This document shows positions 49,042 through 60,459 of a DNA stretch of 64,000 bases, in pieces. The position numbers and the translations under genes were made by a program. Position 1 is the stretch's first letter; each line of letters starts with the position of its first letter. Origin of the DNA: Kryptolebias marmoratus (Eukaryota > Chordata > Actinopteri > Cyprinodontiformes > Rivulidae); assembly GCF_001649575.2 (NCBI RefSeq), contig NC_051449.1, positions 20,640,056 to 20,704,055 on the forward strand. The letters are read 5' to 3'. The notes under the pieces were generated by a model, which did not search any database, was not told the DNA's origin, and saw only the letters and a program-made list of their open reading frames with translations.

Positions 49042-50176
49042 TTAACCACACAGTTTGGTGGCCTCATACTCTGTGTGGTTTGGATGTTTGGCACTGAAAG
49101 CTTGCAGGGCAGTGAGTATCCTGGTCACGTCTGCGCTGGACAGTTTGAGTCTGTGGCGGAGCAGACAGGCGAACAGATCCACGTGCGGAGCCCCTGGAGG
49201 CGAGAGGCGGTTCACCCTGTAGCGCAGCTCCACCAGCTGCAGCAGGGCCGAGTCCTGAGATCCCTGAGTGTACGGGTAGTCTATCTGCAGAATCAGGTCC
49301 TGGATCGCTTCAGGGTCAAAGTGCACGCTGTACCCAAACAGCTGCATGCTGTTTACTTTCATGTAGCCGATGTTGTTGGGCGGCTCCGTGTCCTCCGAAG
49401 GCTCACGGTACAGAGTCACGTTCCTGGTACTTCCTGACATTCCTGAAGAGTCCCTGATGTGACTCCTCAGGTAGAAATGAATTGTCTCAAAAAAGGTTTT
49501 CCACCTGTTTCCCAGAGTCAACGTCCAGTTGTAGCAGTCCAGGGGGATATCCAGCTTGGTCTGCTCCCAGTCAGGATATCCGTGCTGACCGATGGGCATG
49601 GTCCAGCTCTCGGAATGGCTGCCACCAAAAGGGTTGACAAACAACGACAGCGTCGGCTCTAGAGTGCTGTTTTTGCTGATGCAAAACTGCAAAGTGAGTC
49701 CAAGGAGCATGTGAACCCGGTTGGATTTGACCCGGTTACTTTTAAGAGTGAGCAACATTCTCTTCCTCCAGGAGGGATCAAACCAGGTGTTGACACGCAC
49801 GTCGTTGCTCACAAACACAGCATGGAGAGTGATACGTGGGTCTCGCCGCTGCAGCAGGAAGCGCAGCTCTAGATCCTGCAGATCTCTGTCACTTTCCATT
49901 CCAAGGTAAGGATCTGTTGGGTCGGGCACAGCGGGCCGGCAGGCTCCCTGAATCAGAGTAAAGCCCGGGTTACAGCTGGAGCATCGAGTCTTGTTCTCTG
50001 CAGAGCAGGAGGCACAGCGAGGACCATCCCCCACGGAGCAGGGGACGAGACCCTGGCAGGGCGGGTGATCGTAGGGGCAGGAGCAGCTGCGACTCTTGTC
50101 ACTGTAAACACCGACCTGCTTGTTCTCTCTGCAGTACAACATGGAGAGAGCGTGGCTCAACCAGAAGTTTAGAGAC
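49042..50176 (-). CDS. brinp2: brinp terminal exon: EGF-like Cys-rich module and C-terminal domain
   Basis: This 1,135-nt last exon encodes 377 residues plus TAA. After the acceptor tctttccctcag it reads [16 protein letters not shown], then a cysteine-rich EGF-like module (CSCPYD...[12 protein letters not shown]). The conserved C-terminal block follows, including [48 protein letters not shown] and [18 protein letters not shown], ending EATKLCG. NKT, NST, NWT, NVT and NHT sequons fit a secreted glycoprotein. A single large terminal exon is normal for BRINP genes. The chain is intact, but many substitutions separate it from the mammalian proteins, as expected for a fish orthologue or a duplicated copy. 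Confidence 0.97.
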
Positions 50177-51494
50177 CTGAGGGAAAGACAACACCATGTT
50201 CAGAGACACTACACTGCTTCGCTGAGTCTATAAAAGAAAAACACTATTTGCTGCGTTTGTTTGTTTCATGCTTTGAGATTTTCACAAATTTAAAAAGATT
50301 AATTTTTTTTAAATATAAAGCAACATAACAGAGTCAAACCCAAAGCCAGGTTGTGCCCCTGTTGTGATTTGGATCATACACAATCACAACAACACATTTC
50401 ATTGCATTTTTTCCCCGATATTCCATTTTAGGCTCTTTTCAGACATCAGAAAGATAAGGCAGCAGAGCATGAATCTGCTAAAAAAACAACAACATATAAT
50501 TATTCACATACTGATCACATTAGTATAATTACACATTAAGAGTGTAATGATACTTGTATTTATGAACAGTCACAGTACAGGCATCAGGGACGGGGACATG
50601 CAGTCAAATAATGAAATTGAGGAATACAATAGTCACAGGCAATAATAACTTTAGTATGTTGCTTTAAATACCAGGACAGAGAAGGAGTAGTGGAAGATAC
50701 TACCTAAATCACTCTACACCAAAGCAAAGTCTGATGAGCTGCTTGTTTGAATTAAATCAGCTGTGTGGAGAAGTTTTGCATTACCATTTATTGTAGCAGT
50801 GGAGCGTGGAAAAGGAATGTATGGGAAGCCCAAAGGATCATAATTTGCATAATTTGAAACATTTTCTTGCATTTTGTAAAGCTGTTAAATACAGTATGTC
50901 ACCAGCCGTTCATCACTCACATATGTCAGCCTATGTCGGCTTCACATGCAGAGCAACCTCAGTTCATTTCTGATAAATCCTTTAGTTAGGGTTGGCTTGG
51001 GTTTTCTTGAGCCATCCTTTAGTTCTGCTGCTACAGGCTTAGACTGTTGGAAGACAAACTGACCACATTTCCTCACTCCGCTGCTGTCTTAACTCTTTGT
51101 ACTCTCCATGTTTGTATGTGCATTCAACATTTGATTTTCTTAGTTTTCTTTTGATAGAAACTGCACATGGCCCAGTCATTCTGTGTCCTATTCCTGTCCT
51201 CTCAAACCCCAGCCAGTGGAGGCAGTTGGCTGCTCATCCTGGTTCTGCTGGAGGTTTCTTCCTGTTCAAAATGCTGCTCAGGATGGGGCTTCCACCAAAG
51301 AAAAATTTGACGAAATCTGCTGGATTCCTTAAATAGATAACATATTTACAAATTGGCACTATGTAATGTACTGTATGTGAATGTATTGTAATTGGATAGA
51401 AATTGCTATAATTGGATTTAAATCTGTATTTATGATTTGGACCTATTTATTTGTTGTTATGTAACGGCATGAGGAATTTTATGGCACACTGGTG

Positions 51495-51570
<76 letters not shown>

Positions 51571-54500
51571 TACACAAGTTTTAAAGTTTATCAAACTTTT
51601 TGATTGACACATGGCCTGGAGAACACTGTTTACAGTTCTAATTGAATGAAAAAGACAGTACATTTATTTTCTTATTTTTTAATTACTACTTGAGAAATTT
51701 CATTAACAGCTAAAAAAGTTAATTACCCGATGGGAAATTTAATTAGCAGCTGGAAAATCCTATGTTGCTGTACATGATCTGCTACTTCAGAACCTCCTTA
51801 CAAAAATCAGATTTTTCTGGTCCTGTTTTTGAGAGGGTTATTGTCTGTTTAAAATGAGACCAAAAAACCAAAGAGCTTGGCATTTGTCTCTTCCTGTTGT
51901 AATAAACTTGTACTGACTGTTACCCCAATACCAAAGCAAGTGCCAAACTGTGACTTATGTGTACTTTTACACCTCTACTATACTGCAAATGTGACCAGTA
52001 TGATAAACATGAAAATCACGATTCACATTTTACAAGTCAAAGGAGCTGATTACAGAGGTGCTGTTAGAGGCAGATCATGCATTTGAGTAGCACGCTGATG
52101 GATTGTGTTATTTAGCTAATTTCCCTTCCAAAAATAGCTTTCAGTATTGAGCGTTGATAAGAGAGCCATCAATCTGGCTGAAACGGAGCATCCAGGTGGG
52201 AGTGCGACTGAAATAACAGCACCAACACTTTAGGAACAGATAAGAAAAGCTCATCTCTGTTAGCAGCAGACTGAACTTCAAGACGTGTTTTCATAAAATA
52301 AACGAAACAGTAAATGAGAAATGGATGCTGAGTTTATAGGAATTCAGTGGAAACCTGGAGATGGTAAAAAGGCCAGATATGATCCACTTTGTCTTATGGA
52401 TGGAACAGAAGCAGCTCTGCTCCTCTCAGCACTTTTTTCCTCTCTCCACGGCTACTTTTCCTCAAGTGCCTTTTAATAAGCGTCGTCTTGCTCTGCTGCT
52501 TTCTCTTTCGCTTTGCTGCATAAATCATCCTCATAATTATAGGTTTTGGGGAGCACCTTGGGTTAACATGCATATTCCTCCATGTTGTTGCGGTCCTGCG
52601 TCTTACCTCGGCCTCGGCAGGATAATCTTCGGCTGCTTTCGGCACCTCTTGCTAAGACTGAAGAGCTTGTTAGTTGCACGGCGAGCTTTGGTGAAAAGCT
52701 GCGTGCTGCTGGTCTCCAGCTGCCTGTAGCGCTGGAGCAAGCCTGCATCCGCCCTCCACAAGTGCTCCACGACAGATGTGTTCACAGCATAATGGGCTGG
52801 CAGTTTCCCAACGAAGCTTTGGAACTCCTCTGGTATGAAGGAGAAAATGAAAGAATCAAGTCTGCCCGAGGCTACAAGCTGAAGGATTATAACAACATCC
52901 ACAAAACTCTGTTCTTCTTTGTTTACCCAAGAAAATTAAACACCAAAAGAGCCTAAATAATGTTAGCAATGTGTAAAGAAAAGATGTTTACGTATTTTAA
53001 TTTTCTTTGTGTGGGGCTTTGCTGATCTAGTCAGAAAATAAACTCATCTTTCATTTTTTATTCTGGAAAAGCATACCGTGTATTCACTGTTTGAGTGTCT
53101 TCAGAGCAGCCAGCCTCTGATTAAACATGATTAACACTGAACTGCACGTATTGCATGTTGTCAATGGTATTAAAGCAGAGCAGGTTGCCATGATTGCAGT
53201 AATTACTCCTGTCAAACTAAGGGAAATATGAGCATGTTTAAAAAGTTTAATCAATTTTCTAAAGTCAGGGACAAATAATTGGCATACAGTGTTGTACGTG
53301 ACAGCAGAACAATTTTAAATGCATATGATGGTCATCAAGAAGTGGGGTTCTGTGGAAAAAGTTATGAATTGATGGGTTAATAATGGCTAGTTGAAGGAGA
53401 CCCACTGTCAGTAGTTGCTGCTGTCTTAAAAAAAGCGTCAATATTCCTAATTTCACAAAAGTTTATGCACATGCTAATTTAATTTTTTACATCCTTGTCA
53501 GTTTCACATTACTCTGTTAGTTTGGCAAAAATCTTTAAAAACTTGCCTCAATTCACCCCCAGAATGCTACAGCTAGCTGCTACAGCAGCTGGTTGTGCTT
53601 GCAAATAATCACAGATATATATGTAAATTATTATGTATAAATATAACATAGAAAATCATTGTAATGCAAAATTGAAGTGTAAAGGTACACACGAAGTTTC
53701 ACTGTTCTAAAATTTTCGTGACTGTAGCAAAACTGAACAAAACTACACCAATTCACTTTGGTCTCATTTACATTTTTTCATTCAGACGAGCCATAAGCTC
53801 ATCAGTTATATCAGAAATAAACTCCAAATTGAGGTTATTTAAAGAGCTATCTACAACAGGTAAGAAATTATTTGTTCATAACTTTTACACAGAACTCCGC
53901 TTCAAAATGTCTGCAATATTCCTCTAAGACTGATGCACACAATTTATTAAAATGTGCTTTTTCGTGAAAGCCTTTCCTGAAAAGCAAAAGTTTTTTATTA
54001 ACTTTTCTTTGTTGTTGTTTAGGCTTACTCGTTCAACGTTTATCATCTTACTAAACTGCACATGAATAATTGAAGAAACATGTTATAGAAAAATTAATTA
54101 ATTACTAAGACAAGTTTTATTTCCTGACAAACACGGGGACAGAAGGTGTGTATCCCCTTCCAGAAATTCCACTTTTGTCTCATCAGTCCACAGAGTATTG
54201 CCCCAGAAGTCAAGGTGATTATGTTTTGCAAATGTAAGACATATCTTTGTGCTTTTCTTGCTCAGCAGGGGGTTGATCTTGGAACTCTCCCATGGAGGCC
54301 ATTTTTGCCTTTTGTGTCTTTTGTTAAATCATGAACTCTGACCATAACTGAGGTGAGTGAGGACTTCAAGAATTTAGATGTTGTCCTAAGTTATTTTGGG
54401 ACCTCCTGGATGAGTCGTTGATACGCTCTTGAAGTAATTTTGGTCCTGGGATAGTTCACCGCTGTTCCATGGTTTCTGTATTTGCAGTTAATGGCTCTGT

Positions 54501-57500
54501 TTAGGTAATTTCCTGATTCTAATGATCTGGGAGAAATCAGGCCAGGGTGTGCAAGTGCATCTGAACTTTCTAAACAATATCACAACCAAAAGGCGCAATA
54601 ACTTTTTTTCCCCGTAGGTTTGAACAGCTATTTGTTTTACGAATAAACAAAATCATTTGATTCCTGCATTTTGAATTTACTGAGGTTGTCTTTGTCTGAT
54701 TTCAAAATTTCTTTGCTGATCTGAAGCAGCTCAGTGCGACGAAAAACCGAAAACGGAAGAAATCTGGAAAGAGGTGAATACTTTTTTTCACACTTCTGTA
54801 AATATAACCTTGTCATGTTTTCTGATCAGATTTTTCGACATTGATGGCGCTTTTTGTCAAGAAAAAATGTGTAGTTGTAGTCATTTACTGAAGATTTAAA
54901 ATATTCTATGGTTTTAAGTTTTACTTACTTGAAAATAATAAAGCAAATAAATAGCATTATCGCAATTATGTGGAAAAATTTGTTTCTTCTCTAGAAACAA
55001 AAAAAACCCAACCACACCAATCAATAAGTTCCACCATCTCACTGTGTTTAAGTACCCGTACGATAGTGGGTTTATACCTTTTTTTTTTATAGAAAACAGT
55101 TAACATTTAATGTCTATATTTTATTTCTGTGACTTTTCATACTTATTTAGTTCAAAAAGGCTTTTTAAAACATAATGTACATCCTCCAAAAACATCTTAA
55201 AGGCATCTAAACAATTATTTGACGCAATAACCAAGAGGTCAATATATTCGAGCGTCTAACAGCGGTGATGGTTTGTCAGCAAAGAATGCATTAGGACTAA
55301 AAAAAGATTTGTTTTACCTCTCCATTAAGTGCTAAATTGATTTGTTTTTTAGAAAAAAAAACAACCTGTTCTGAGGAAGAATTTAAAAGCCAATGTTCCA
55401 TCTGTGTTTTTCTTCTTCTTCTTCTCTTCTGAAAGCACTATTCGAGCTGACATTTTCAAGTTCCATTCGGAAGGGCCACAATTAATTTCTTACTCACCGG
55501 ATTCCTCAAACTCCTGGTTGGTCAGCCTTAAGGCGTCTCTGATGTGCAGCAGGCTGTTTTCCAGAGTGTCCAGGTCGGAGTGAGGACAGTTACACTGTGG
55601 GAAGTCCGGTCCGCACTCACACCAGCAGTCATTGTTCCGGCAGACAAACTGGCCCTCAGATTTACAGCCAATGTAGTCGAGTGCTGCTTGAATGAAGCGG
55701 CTCTGCAAATAGCCTGGAAGGATTACCTGCAGCCCTGTGGTGCAGCAAAGATAGAAATTACAGAAAAAATGTTGTAATGTGCTCCACTCTGAAACATGTC
55801 AAAAAATAAACTGGTGGTATTTTGCCTTCATCTTATAATAATAGACCAAAGCAATAAAATAAATAGACTTTACCACTTCAGATATGTTTCGAATCGCAAA
55901 AGACAACTTGATTTTTGTGAGATAATTGTTGCCAACATTTTTCTTCACATAAACTCAGTTCAATTCAATTTATTTGTATAGTTCCAGATATTTTCTGCTC
56001 AGTCGACCCTGTTCTAACAAAAAACGGTGAAACACTCATGCCACTAGGTGGCAAAAAGGTCAATAATAACAACATATCAGAATACAGCAAAAGAACATTA
56101 GCTTGGCTACAGATTCTCCAAAAACTTGAATTCTGATCTATTTTGTTTAGGATTTTCTTCTTCACAGTTTCTTGTCAGGACATGAAGAAAGTTTAATGAT
56201 GAGAGGATCAGGATAAAATGAGACAAATGTAAACAAAGTGATAAAAACAGCTCTGCGGTTGTTTTTTAGTTTAGGAGGAGCAAAGTGGATAGTGGGCATG
56301 TGTGGAAGAAGCTGATATGTTTTCACTCCTAAGAAGCTCTATTTTCTAGTTCAAACAGAGGCATCAAAAGTAGAAAGAAATCTCCACTTTGGAAAGAATT
56401 AAAAAAAACAAAATCTTTGTTTGTGTTTGTGGGGTTTTTGTGTAACCAAAAACTCTGTTTCTGTTTGAATGGCAAACAGAGCAGAAAATCTCAGTTTTTA
56501 AAATGATCTGGAGCAGCATGAACAAGGTCTTGGTTTGCTCTTAAAGTGCTCCCCAGAAAAGGATAATATACTGTTTGAGTCAGCACATCACCGGTACTTT
56601 TATTTTTTGAAAGCAAGATGAAAAGATCAGAAAGATGAAAGATGTATGTCTTCAGTATTAAAGAAAAGTCTGCTGTGGGGGGAGATGTTGAAATTTACAG
56701 GCTGAGATGCTGTTGGCTTGGGTCAATAAAAAAAAAAACAGTCCAACGTGGCCTTTAAACCAAGAGCTTTTGACATTTTGGGAAATAAGCTCTTCAGTTT
56801 CTTGCAGAGTTCAGGATTATTATGAACGCAACGCTGTAAAAACACAAAATGACTTCATGCAAACCAGATCACACTGAAGGCTTCATGAAACACTTGAACA
56901 TAAACTAGAAGTTGATCTGAGTTTACAGCACAAAGCAACATCTGACACAAAAATAACCATTTGATCACTGTTTTAAAAAATACATCTTTTTTAAGGATGA
57001 AAGTGAATTTTTGATGCTCTGACATGAGCAACACACATCCGACAAGGTCAATGTCACCCACTGCTTTAGTTTGTAATTTGTCTGCACTTATCTGTGATGG
57101 ATGCTTTGTGCAGTAAAGAAGAGGTAATTAGAAGAAAAGATTGATAACAGTCGTGTATCTGTAGGTGAAATGTAGCAGCAGCTATTTTAGCTGGGTCATA
57201 GTGAAAGAGCAAACCACCCACCACCACCTCTAATATCACTAATTGCCATTTATAATCCTGCTGATGGAAGCTGTGAAAACAGCAAAAAGTAAAAATGACT
57301 AATTACAAGATATTAGTTGGTGTAAATTGTCAGTCATCCAAGACATGGCAATCATAAGAGTTTATTAGAAGGCAACTAGAATTTATTTTGCCCAGAACTG
57401 CTGTCACCATGTGGCTGTCATGGTTGACACGCCACTTTAATGTTGAATGAAAGGCGAGGCCAACACCTGCGGAGTGGCAGATGGGAGTTGGTGGTCCCAA

Positions 57501-58931
57501 TTTTTTGTTTTAAAAAAGGGGGCAAAAGACTACTATTGAGGAATTACAGTGCTCAATCTCCTGGGGTAAGTTCACTCTATGGGGCTGGAAGGGAACAATG
57601 ACTGACTGTGACAACTGTGCTCTGAAGGAGCATCGTGGGTTTTGTTCAGCTTGGCGAATAGTGGACTAAATCTTCACCCTTGGAGAGTTGCTATCTAGTC
57701 CACGTGTAGATCTGGAGAACGCTTACGACTGTGTTCCCCTGGCATTCTGTGACGGCTATCTGGAAAAGCCAGAGCTTTGTCCAGATACTTCATGTAAAAT
57801 TGTTTCTGGTGTGAGTCGGACTCTCAGTGGTGTCCTCTGTCTCCAACCCTGTTTGTGATGTTCATGAACAGGATTCCAAAGGACAGCTGTGAATAGAGTG
57901 TCTGGTTTGAAAAACTGAAGGTCTCATCTCTGCTTTTGGCAGATGATGTGGTTCTAATGGTATTTTCAAGCCATAACTGTCAATGTGAAATGAAATAGCT
58001 AGCAACTGAGTGGGAAGTGGCCATTGCCTCCAAGTCTGAGGCAATGATTCTCAACCGGAAAAAGGTGGAATGCTCCCTCTGGGCTGGAGATGAAATTGTG
58101 TCTCAGACAAAAAAGTTTATGTGCTGTATCTAGGAGTTTTGTTCACAAGTGATGGCAGGGTGGAGCAAGAGACAGACCAACAAATTAAGGGTCTTATCCC
58201 TATTTATAAGGGTGTTACTCTGGTATGTTATGGTAAAGAAGGAGCTGAGCTGAAAGAAAATGTAGGACATGTAGGACATGTAGGACATGTAGGGGACATG
58301 CCGGGAGCGTGCAGGAGCAGCAACCGAAGCGAAAATTTGCGCTAATGCTTCACATTTGCCCACAAAGATTTCACCAAAGGACCGCGCAAAACAGTTTCCT
58401 CCCCAGCTGCAGGAGAGTGGGGGAAAGCTGTTTTGCACGTCCTGCAGTGTAATCATGGAACATAAACGCATCGACAAACACTTTGTGTCTGCAAAACATG
58501 TGAGGAGAGCTGCAGACGAGGGACGATCCAGAAATGCTCATGAATGTCAGTTCAGAAGCTATCAAAGTTCTCAAATAAAGCACCTTTTGAGAATGTCAAT
58601 GTTTGTTGGTAATTAGCTTACAAAACTAGTAAGTATTTTTGGTTTATATATTAAAAGTTATGGTTTTTTATTGATTTTAGTAAAAAAAAAAATCACATCT
58701 TTTCATCGCAACTTTTAGGAAAATGCCCCGCGAAATCAGGCATTTTAGCCTACAACAATCACAAAAAAGTGCCCGCGAAATCCTGGAGGGACTGTCTATT
58801 TATGTTAACCTTGTGTTGGATTTACCTTGCAGTTGAACTTTGTTTTCAGGACTGTGCACTAAAACAGAGCTGACTGTGTCCAGATTGTCGTAGTTGCTGC
58901 ACCCAAGAGGCCCTGTTCTCGTTTCAGTCAC
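49042..58931 (-). CDS. brinp2: BRINP-family gene, 3' four exons (5' part outside window)
   Basis: Joined exons 58931-58826, 55734-55498, 52829-52607 and 50176-49042 total 1,701 nt, that is 566 codons plus TAA, with no frame break. BRINPs are secreted or ER-lumen neural glycoproteins of roughly 760-780 residues with a signal peptide, an N-terminal MACPF domain and a cysteine-rich C-terminal half; they are linked to neuronal cell-cycle arrest and behaviour. About 200 N-terminal residues are missing here. I prefer BRINP2 over BRINP1 or BRINP3 because of the start of the last exon (RSL...), the PYDxxxCQGxxPC cysteine module, the GPxCA motif and the EYE...KLC ending; this is from memory of the paralogues, so the paralogue call is less sure than the family call. 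All three introns have GT donors and AG acceptors and consistent phases (1, 1 and 2). Six N-glycosylation sequons are visible. Introns are 3,091, 2,668 and 2,430 bp. Confidence 0.9.
50177..52606 (-). other. brinp intron between the last two exons
   Basis: Holds a diverged repeat copy at about 50,510-50,920, sharing gaagatactacctaaatcac, cagctgtgtggagaagtttt and gaatgtatgggaagcccaaa with 27.5-28.4 and 60.5-60.9 kb. It also holds an (AT)n(GA)n microsatellite at about 51,500-51,570. The remainder is unremarkable. Confidence 0.7.
51500..51570. repeat. (AT)n(GA)n compound microsatellite
   Basis: About 26 AT units pass directly into about nine GA units. Lies in a brinp intron. Confidence 0.95.
52607..52829 (-). 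CDS. brinp2: brinp exon: helical central region (about 74 codons)
   Basis: Begins AG GAG TTC after the acceptor cttcataccag and completes a Glu codon, reading [20 protein letters not shown], then a predicted helical stretch with LLQRYRQLE and [20 protein letters not shown]. The SLSKRC...QP motif is typical of the family. An NTS sequon is present. The donor is gtaaga after CCGAG, leaving two bases (phase 2) that complete an Arg codon with the first base of the last exon. An open frame runs upstream of the acceptor into the intron, but similarity to BRINP stops at the acceptor. Confidence 0.95.
53330..53925. mobile_element. Inverted-arm element in brinp intron
   Basis: The left end agtggggttctgtggaaaaa is the reverse complement of the right end acttttacacagaactccgc (about 53,881-53,900). 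The right arm is long (tacagctagctgctacagca... through aggttatttaaagagctatc); the left arm is shortened. Its outer ends agree with the other copies in this window. Confidence 0.65.
54110..54800 (-). mobile_element. Probable DNA-transposon remnant in brinp intron
   Basis: tccacttttgtctcatcagt, followed later by ggtgaatactttttttcaca and cttctgtaaa, resembles an antisense Tc1-type element with its terminal region at the right. Internal match is poor, so the family is unsure. Confidence 0.4.
55498..55734 (-). CDS. brinp2: brinp exon: cysteine-rich linker after MACPF (79 codons)
   Basis: The exon opens with GG that completes a Gly codon, then reads [20 protein letters not shown], followed by a dense cysteine cluster containing [18 protein letters not shown] and ending NQEFEES. 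The cluster matches the conserved DCWC...CNCP module that follows the MACPF domain in all BRINPs and probably forms disulphides in the secretory pathway. Acceptor is gctgcaccacag, donor is gtgagtaag; both are strong. Length 237 nt keeps phase 1 in and phase 1 out. There is no internal stop or frameshift. Confidence 0.96.
56190..56350. repeat. Diverged repeat shared with 12.18-12.4 kb
   Basis: gatcaggataaaatgagac and ggatagtgggcat appear in the same order and similar spacing as at 12.2-12.3 kb. Lies in the brinp intron between the first two exons seen here. Confidence 0.45.
57480..58257 (+). pseudogene. LINE reverse-transcriptase fragment in brinp intron
   Basis: Shifting frames give [13 protein letters not shown] (RT motif DLEKAYDRVP), an [12 protein letters not shown] piece, [10 protein letters not shown] (the catalytic ADD motif) and [20 protein letters not shown]. 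Stops and frameshifts are frequent, so it is dead. It ends with aaggagctgagctgaaag just before a minisatellite. Same LINE family as the C-terminal piece at 11.5 kb, in opposite orientation to brinp. Confidence 0.85.
58259..58300. repeat. Short minisatellite, 9-bp unit tgtaggaca
   Basis: Three perfect units and a fourth with an added G. It separates the LINE fragment from the hAT-derived sequence. Confidence 0.9.
58356..58616 (+). CDS. Small ORF with CGGBP1-like BED zinc finger (hAT-derived)
   Basis: An 86-codon frame that reads [20 protein letters not shown] and then [15 protein letters not shown]27, C30, H42 and H48 form a C-x2-C-x11-H-x5-H BED-type finger, and the GGKLFCTSC start matches CGGBP1 and the N-terminus of related hAT transposases. 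BED fingers bind DNA. The finger is intact but the remaining 38 residues do not follow the family, so the frame was probably lost after the finger and this is a transposon relic rather than a working gene. It lies in a brinp intron on the other strand. No promoter or splice site evident. Confidence 0.5.
   Translation: MPTKISPKDRAKQFPPQLQESGGKLFCTSCSVIMEHKRIDKHFVSAKHVRRAADEGRSRNAHECQFRSYQSSQIKHLLRMSMFVGN
58710..58792 (+). mobile_element. hAT 3' terminal region next to a brinp splice donor
   Basis: gaaaatgccccgcgaaatca, gcattttagcct and gtgcccgcgaaatcctggag lead into ggagggactg, whose reverse complement CAGTCCCTCC is a hAT-like terminus. The 5' end of this element was not located; the element probably includes the BED ORF at 58,356. 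Confidence 0.55.
58826..58931 (-). CDS. brinp2: brinp exon: end of MACPF region (35 codons)
   Basis: Reads [20 protein letters not shown] and continues to SPENKVQLQ, a near-invariant block of BRINP proteins. The acceptor is ttctttcag directly before GTG, so entry is phase 0; the donor is gtaaatcc after CAAG, leaving one base that completes a glycine codon in the next exon. In BRINP1 this same K/V position is an exon boundary as I recall it, which supports the start. The residues lie in the C-terminal part of the MACPF domain. A hAT transposon end sits about 30 bp into the downstream intron. No upstream coding exon was recognised between 58,932 and 64,000. Confidence 0.95.
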
Positions 58932-60450
58932 CTGAAAGAAAATTGACAGAACACAGACGTTTGAGTACTTTGGGTTTTTTTTGTTTGTTTTAGTTTATTT
59001 CAGTTGCTAGGAGAGCTTTGTTTATGCATTTATTCTACTTTTGCATTTTCTTTAATAAAGGTCAAAAGAACATAAAAGCTCACTGGAGACATTTTTTTTT
59101 TGCCTCAGAAGAAGTTGCAGTGGAATAAATTTCTGAAGATATAAAAAGAAAAACTTTAAGAAGTTTTCTCTCTTCAGACAGAATAATCATTTGTAAAAAA
59201 AAAAAAAATCCCACCAAACTTTCTCAAGACAGTCTCTAACAGAAACTGGTCTTGACGTTAAACTCAGAAACACATAAACACATGGCTCAGTTTTTATTAG
59301 CATATATATATTTTTTTTGGGGGGGGGGGGTTCAGAATCTTTCGTAATTCTCTCTGAATCCTGAGTAGCTGTTAGCTGTGATTTTAATGAATTGCCATGT
59401 ATTGCAGATGCTGCTTTACATCTCTCATAAAATGTCCATCTTTCTCTTCCCCCTTTTCATTCTCACTGATTTTCAATCTGCCTGAACTCTCCGGCCGCTG
59501 CAAAGAGGCAAATGAATGAAAATCAGTCTGGCTGGAAATGAATGGAATGGTATCTTTAATCCATCAAACTGATGCATAACCAGACTAACACGTTCTCATT
59601 TTAGGAGGGGCACTTGTCTTCATCAGTGGCCATTCACTTTAGCATCTACATTTGCCCCTCAGGCTGATTAATGCACGTGGTCTAATAGCCACTACAGATG
59701 ATAAAATGGATGATTGGTGTTTTATAGTAGAGGATGCACAACTGCTGCTCCATTCTCCCTCTTCTGTCTCCTATTTACAGCTTGTTACAGGACAGGCGGT
59801 GTTTCTGCTGCTGTATAAATCTGAGTTTATTAATTTGCTTTGCAGTAACTCAAAGATGGCATTATAAGATTCTGATTAAAATCAATCAATCCTTTATCTT
59901 TCTGCCTACTCAGAGGTTTTTGTGAAAATGAACTGCATTAAAGAGGAGAGCAGGGAGAAACAGATTTGACAGCATTGCTGCTTGCCTGCAGTCACAGGAG
60001 GTGCAACTGCCCGGCCAATTCTGTAAATAAGCATTTGCACTTAATCTAACTGATTAAATAAGCCACCGAGAGAAAGTCCCTGAGCTGGTATTAAGGGATT
60101 TGTGAGTCTAAGTTGTCCTCAAGTGAAGTTACTGAAGTGTCAGAAAGGAAAACTTTGCTCCTTATATATGTCAACAGAGTGGAGTAATGTTTGCAATTCT
60201 GCACTTTATTATTGCCATATTTTATGTTATGACACTAAACAGAGACATATTATTCATTCTCTTTAGTTCAGATACACACAGAACCACAGAACAACAGTTG
60301 CTTAAAAATAAAATGGACAAAAAGTAAAATAGACACAAAACAAAAAAATAAACCTTCCTCCCCCCATTTATTTGGTTTAAAAAACAAACTAGCGAACCCC
60401 TACAAATCCATACAACTGTGTTAACTGTCAGCATCAGTGTATTATATATA
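58932..60450. other. brinp 5' intron (or upstream) sequence, no exon found
   Basis: No MACPF coding exon was recognised on the minus strand. A run of 12 G lies at about 59319-59330. The stretch around 59,990-60,075 is non-repetitive and may be conserved. Confidence 0.4.
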
Positions 60451-60459
60451 TTATATATA

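Noticed and set aside
49710..49750. Apparent internal duplication [10 protein letters not shown] in BRINP
   Set aside because: Other BRINPs have the same length here (KSNxxKxxxVHM), so it is substitution rather than duplication.
49075..49909. Plus-strand open frames opposite the last brinp exon
   Set aside because: They are antisense shadows of a strongly conserved coding exon.
52582..52956. 124-codon plus-strand frame opposite a brinp exon
   Set aside because: It is the antisense shadow of the 52,829-52,607 exon.
58200..58800. ctatttat at 58,200 and at 58,794 as an 8-bp hAT target duplication
   Set aside because: LINE sequence continues to 58,257, past the first copy, so the element cannot start there; the match is probably chance.
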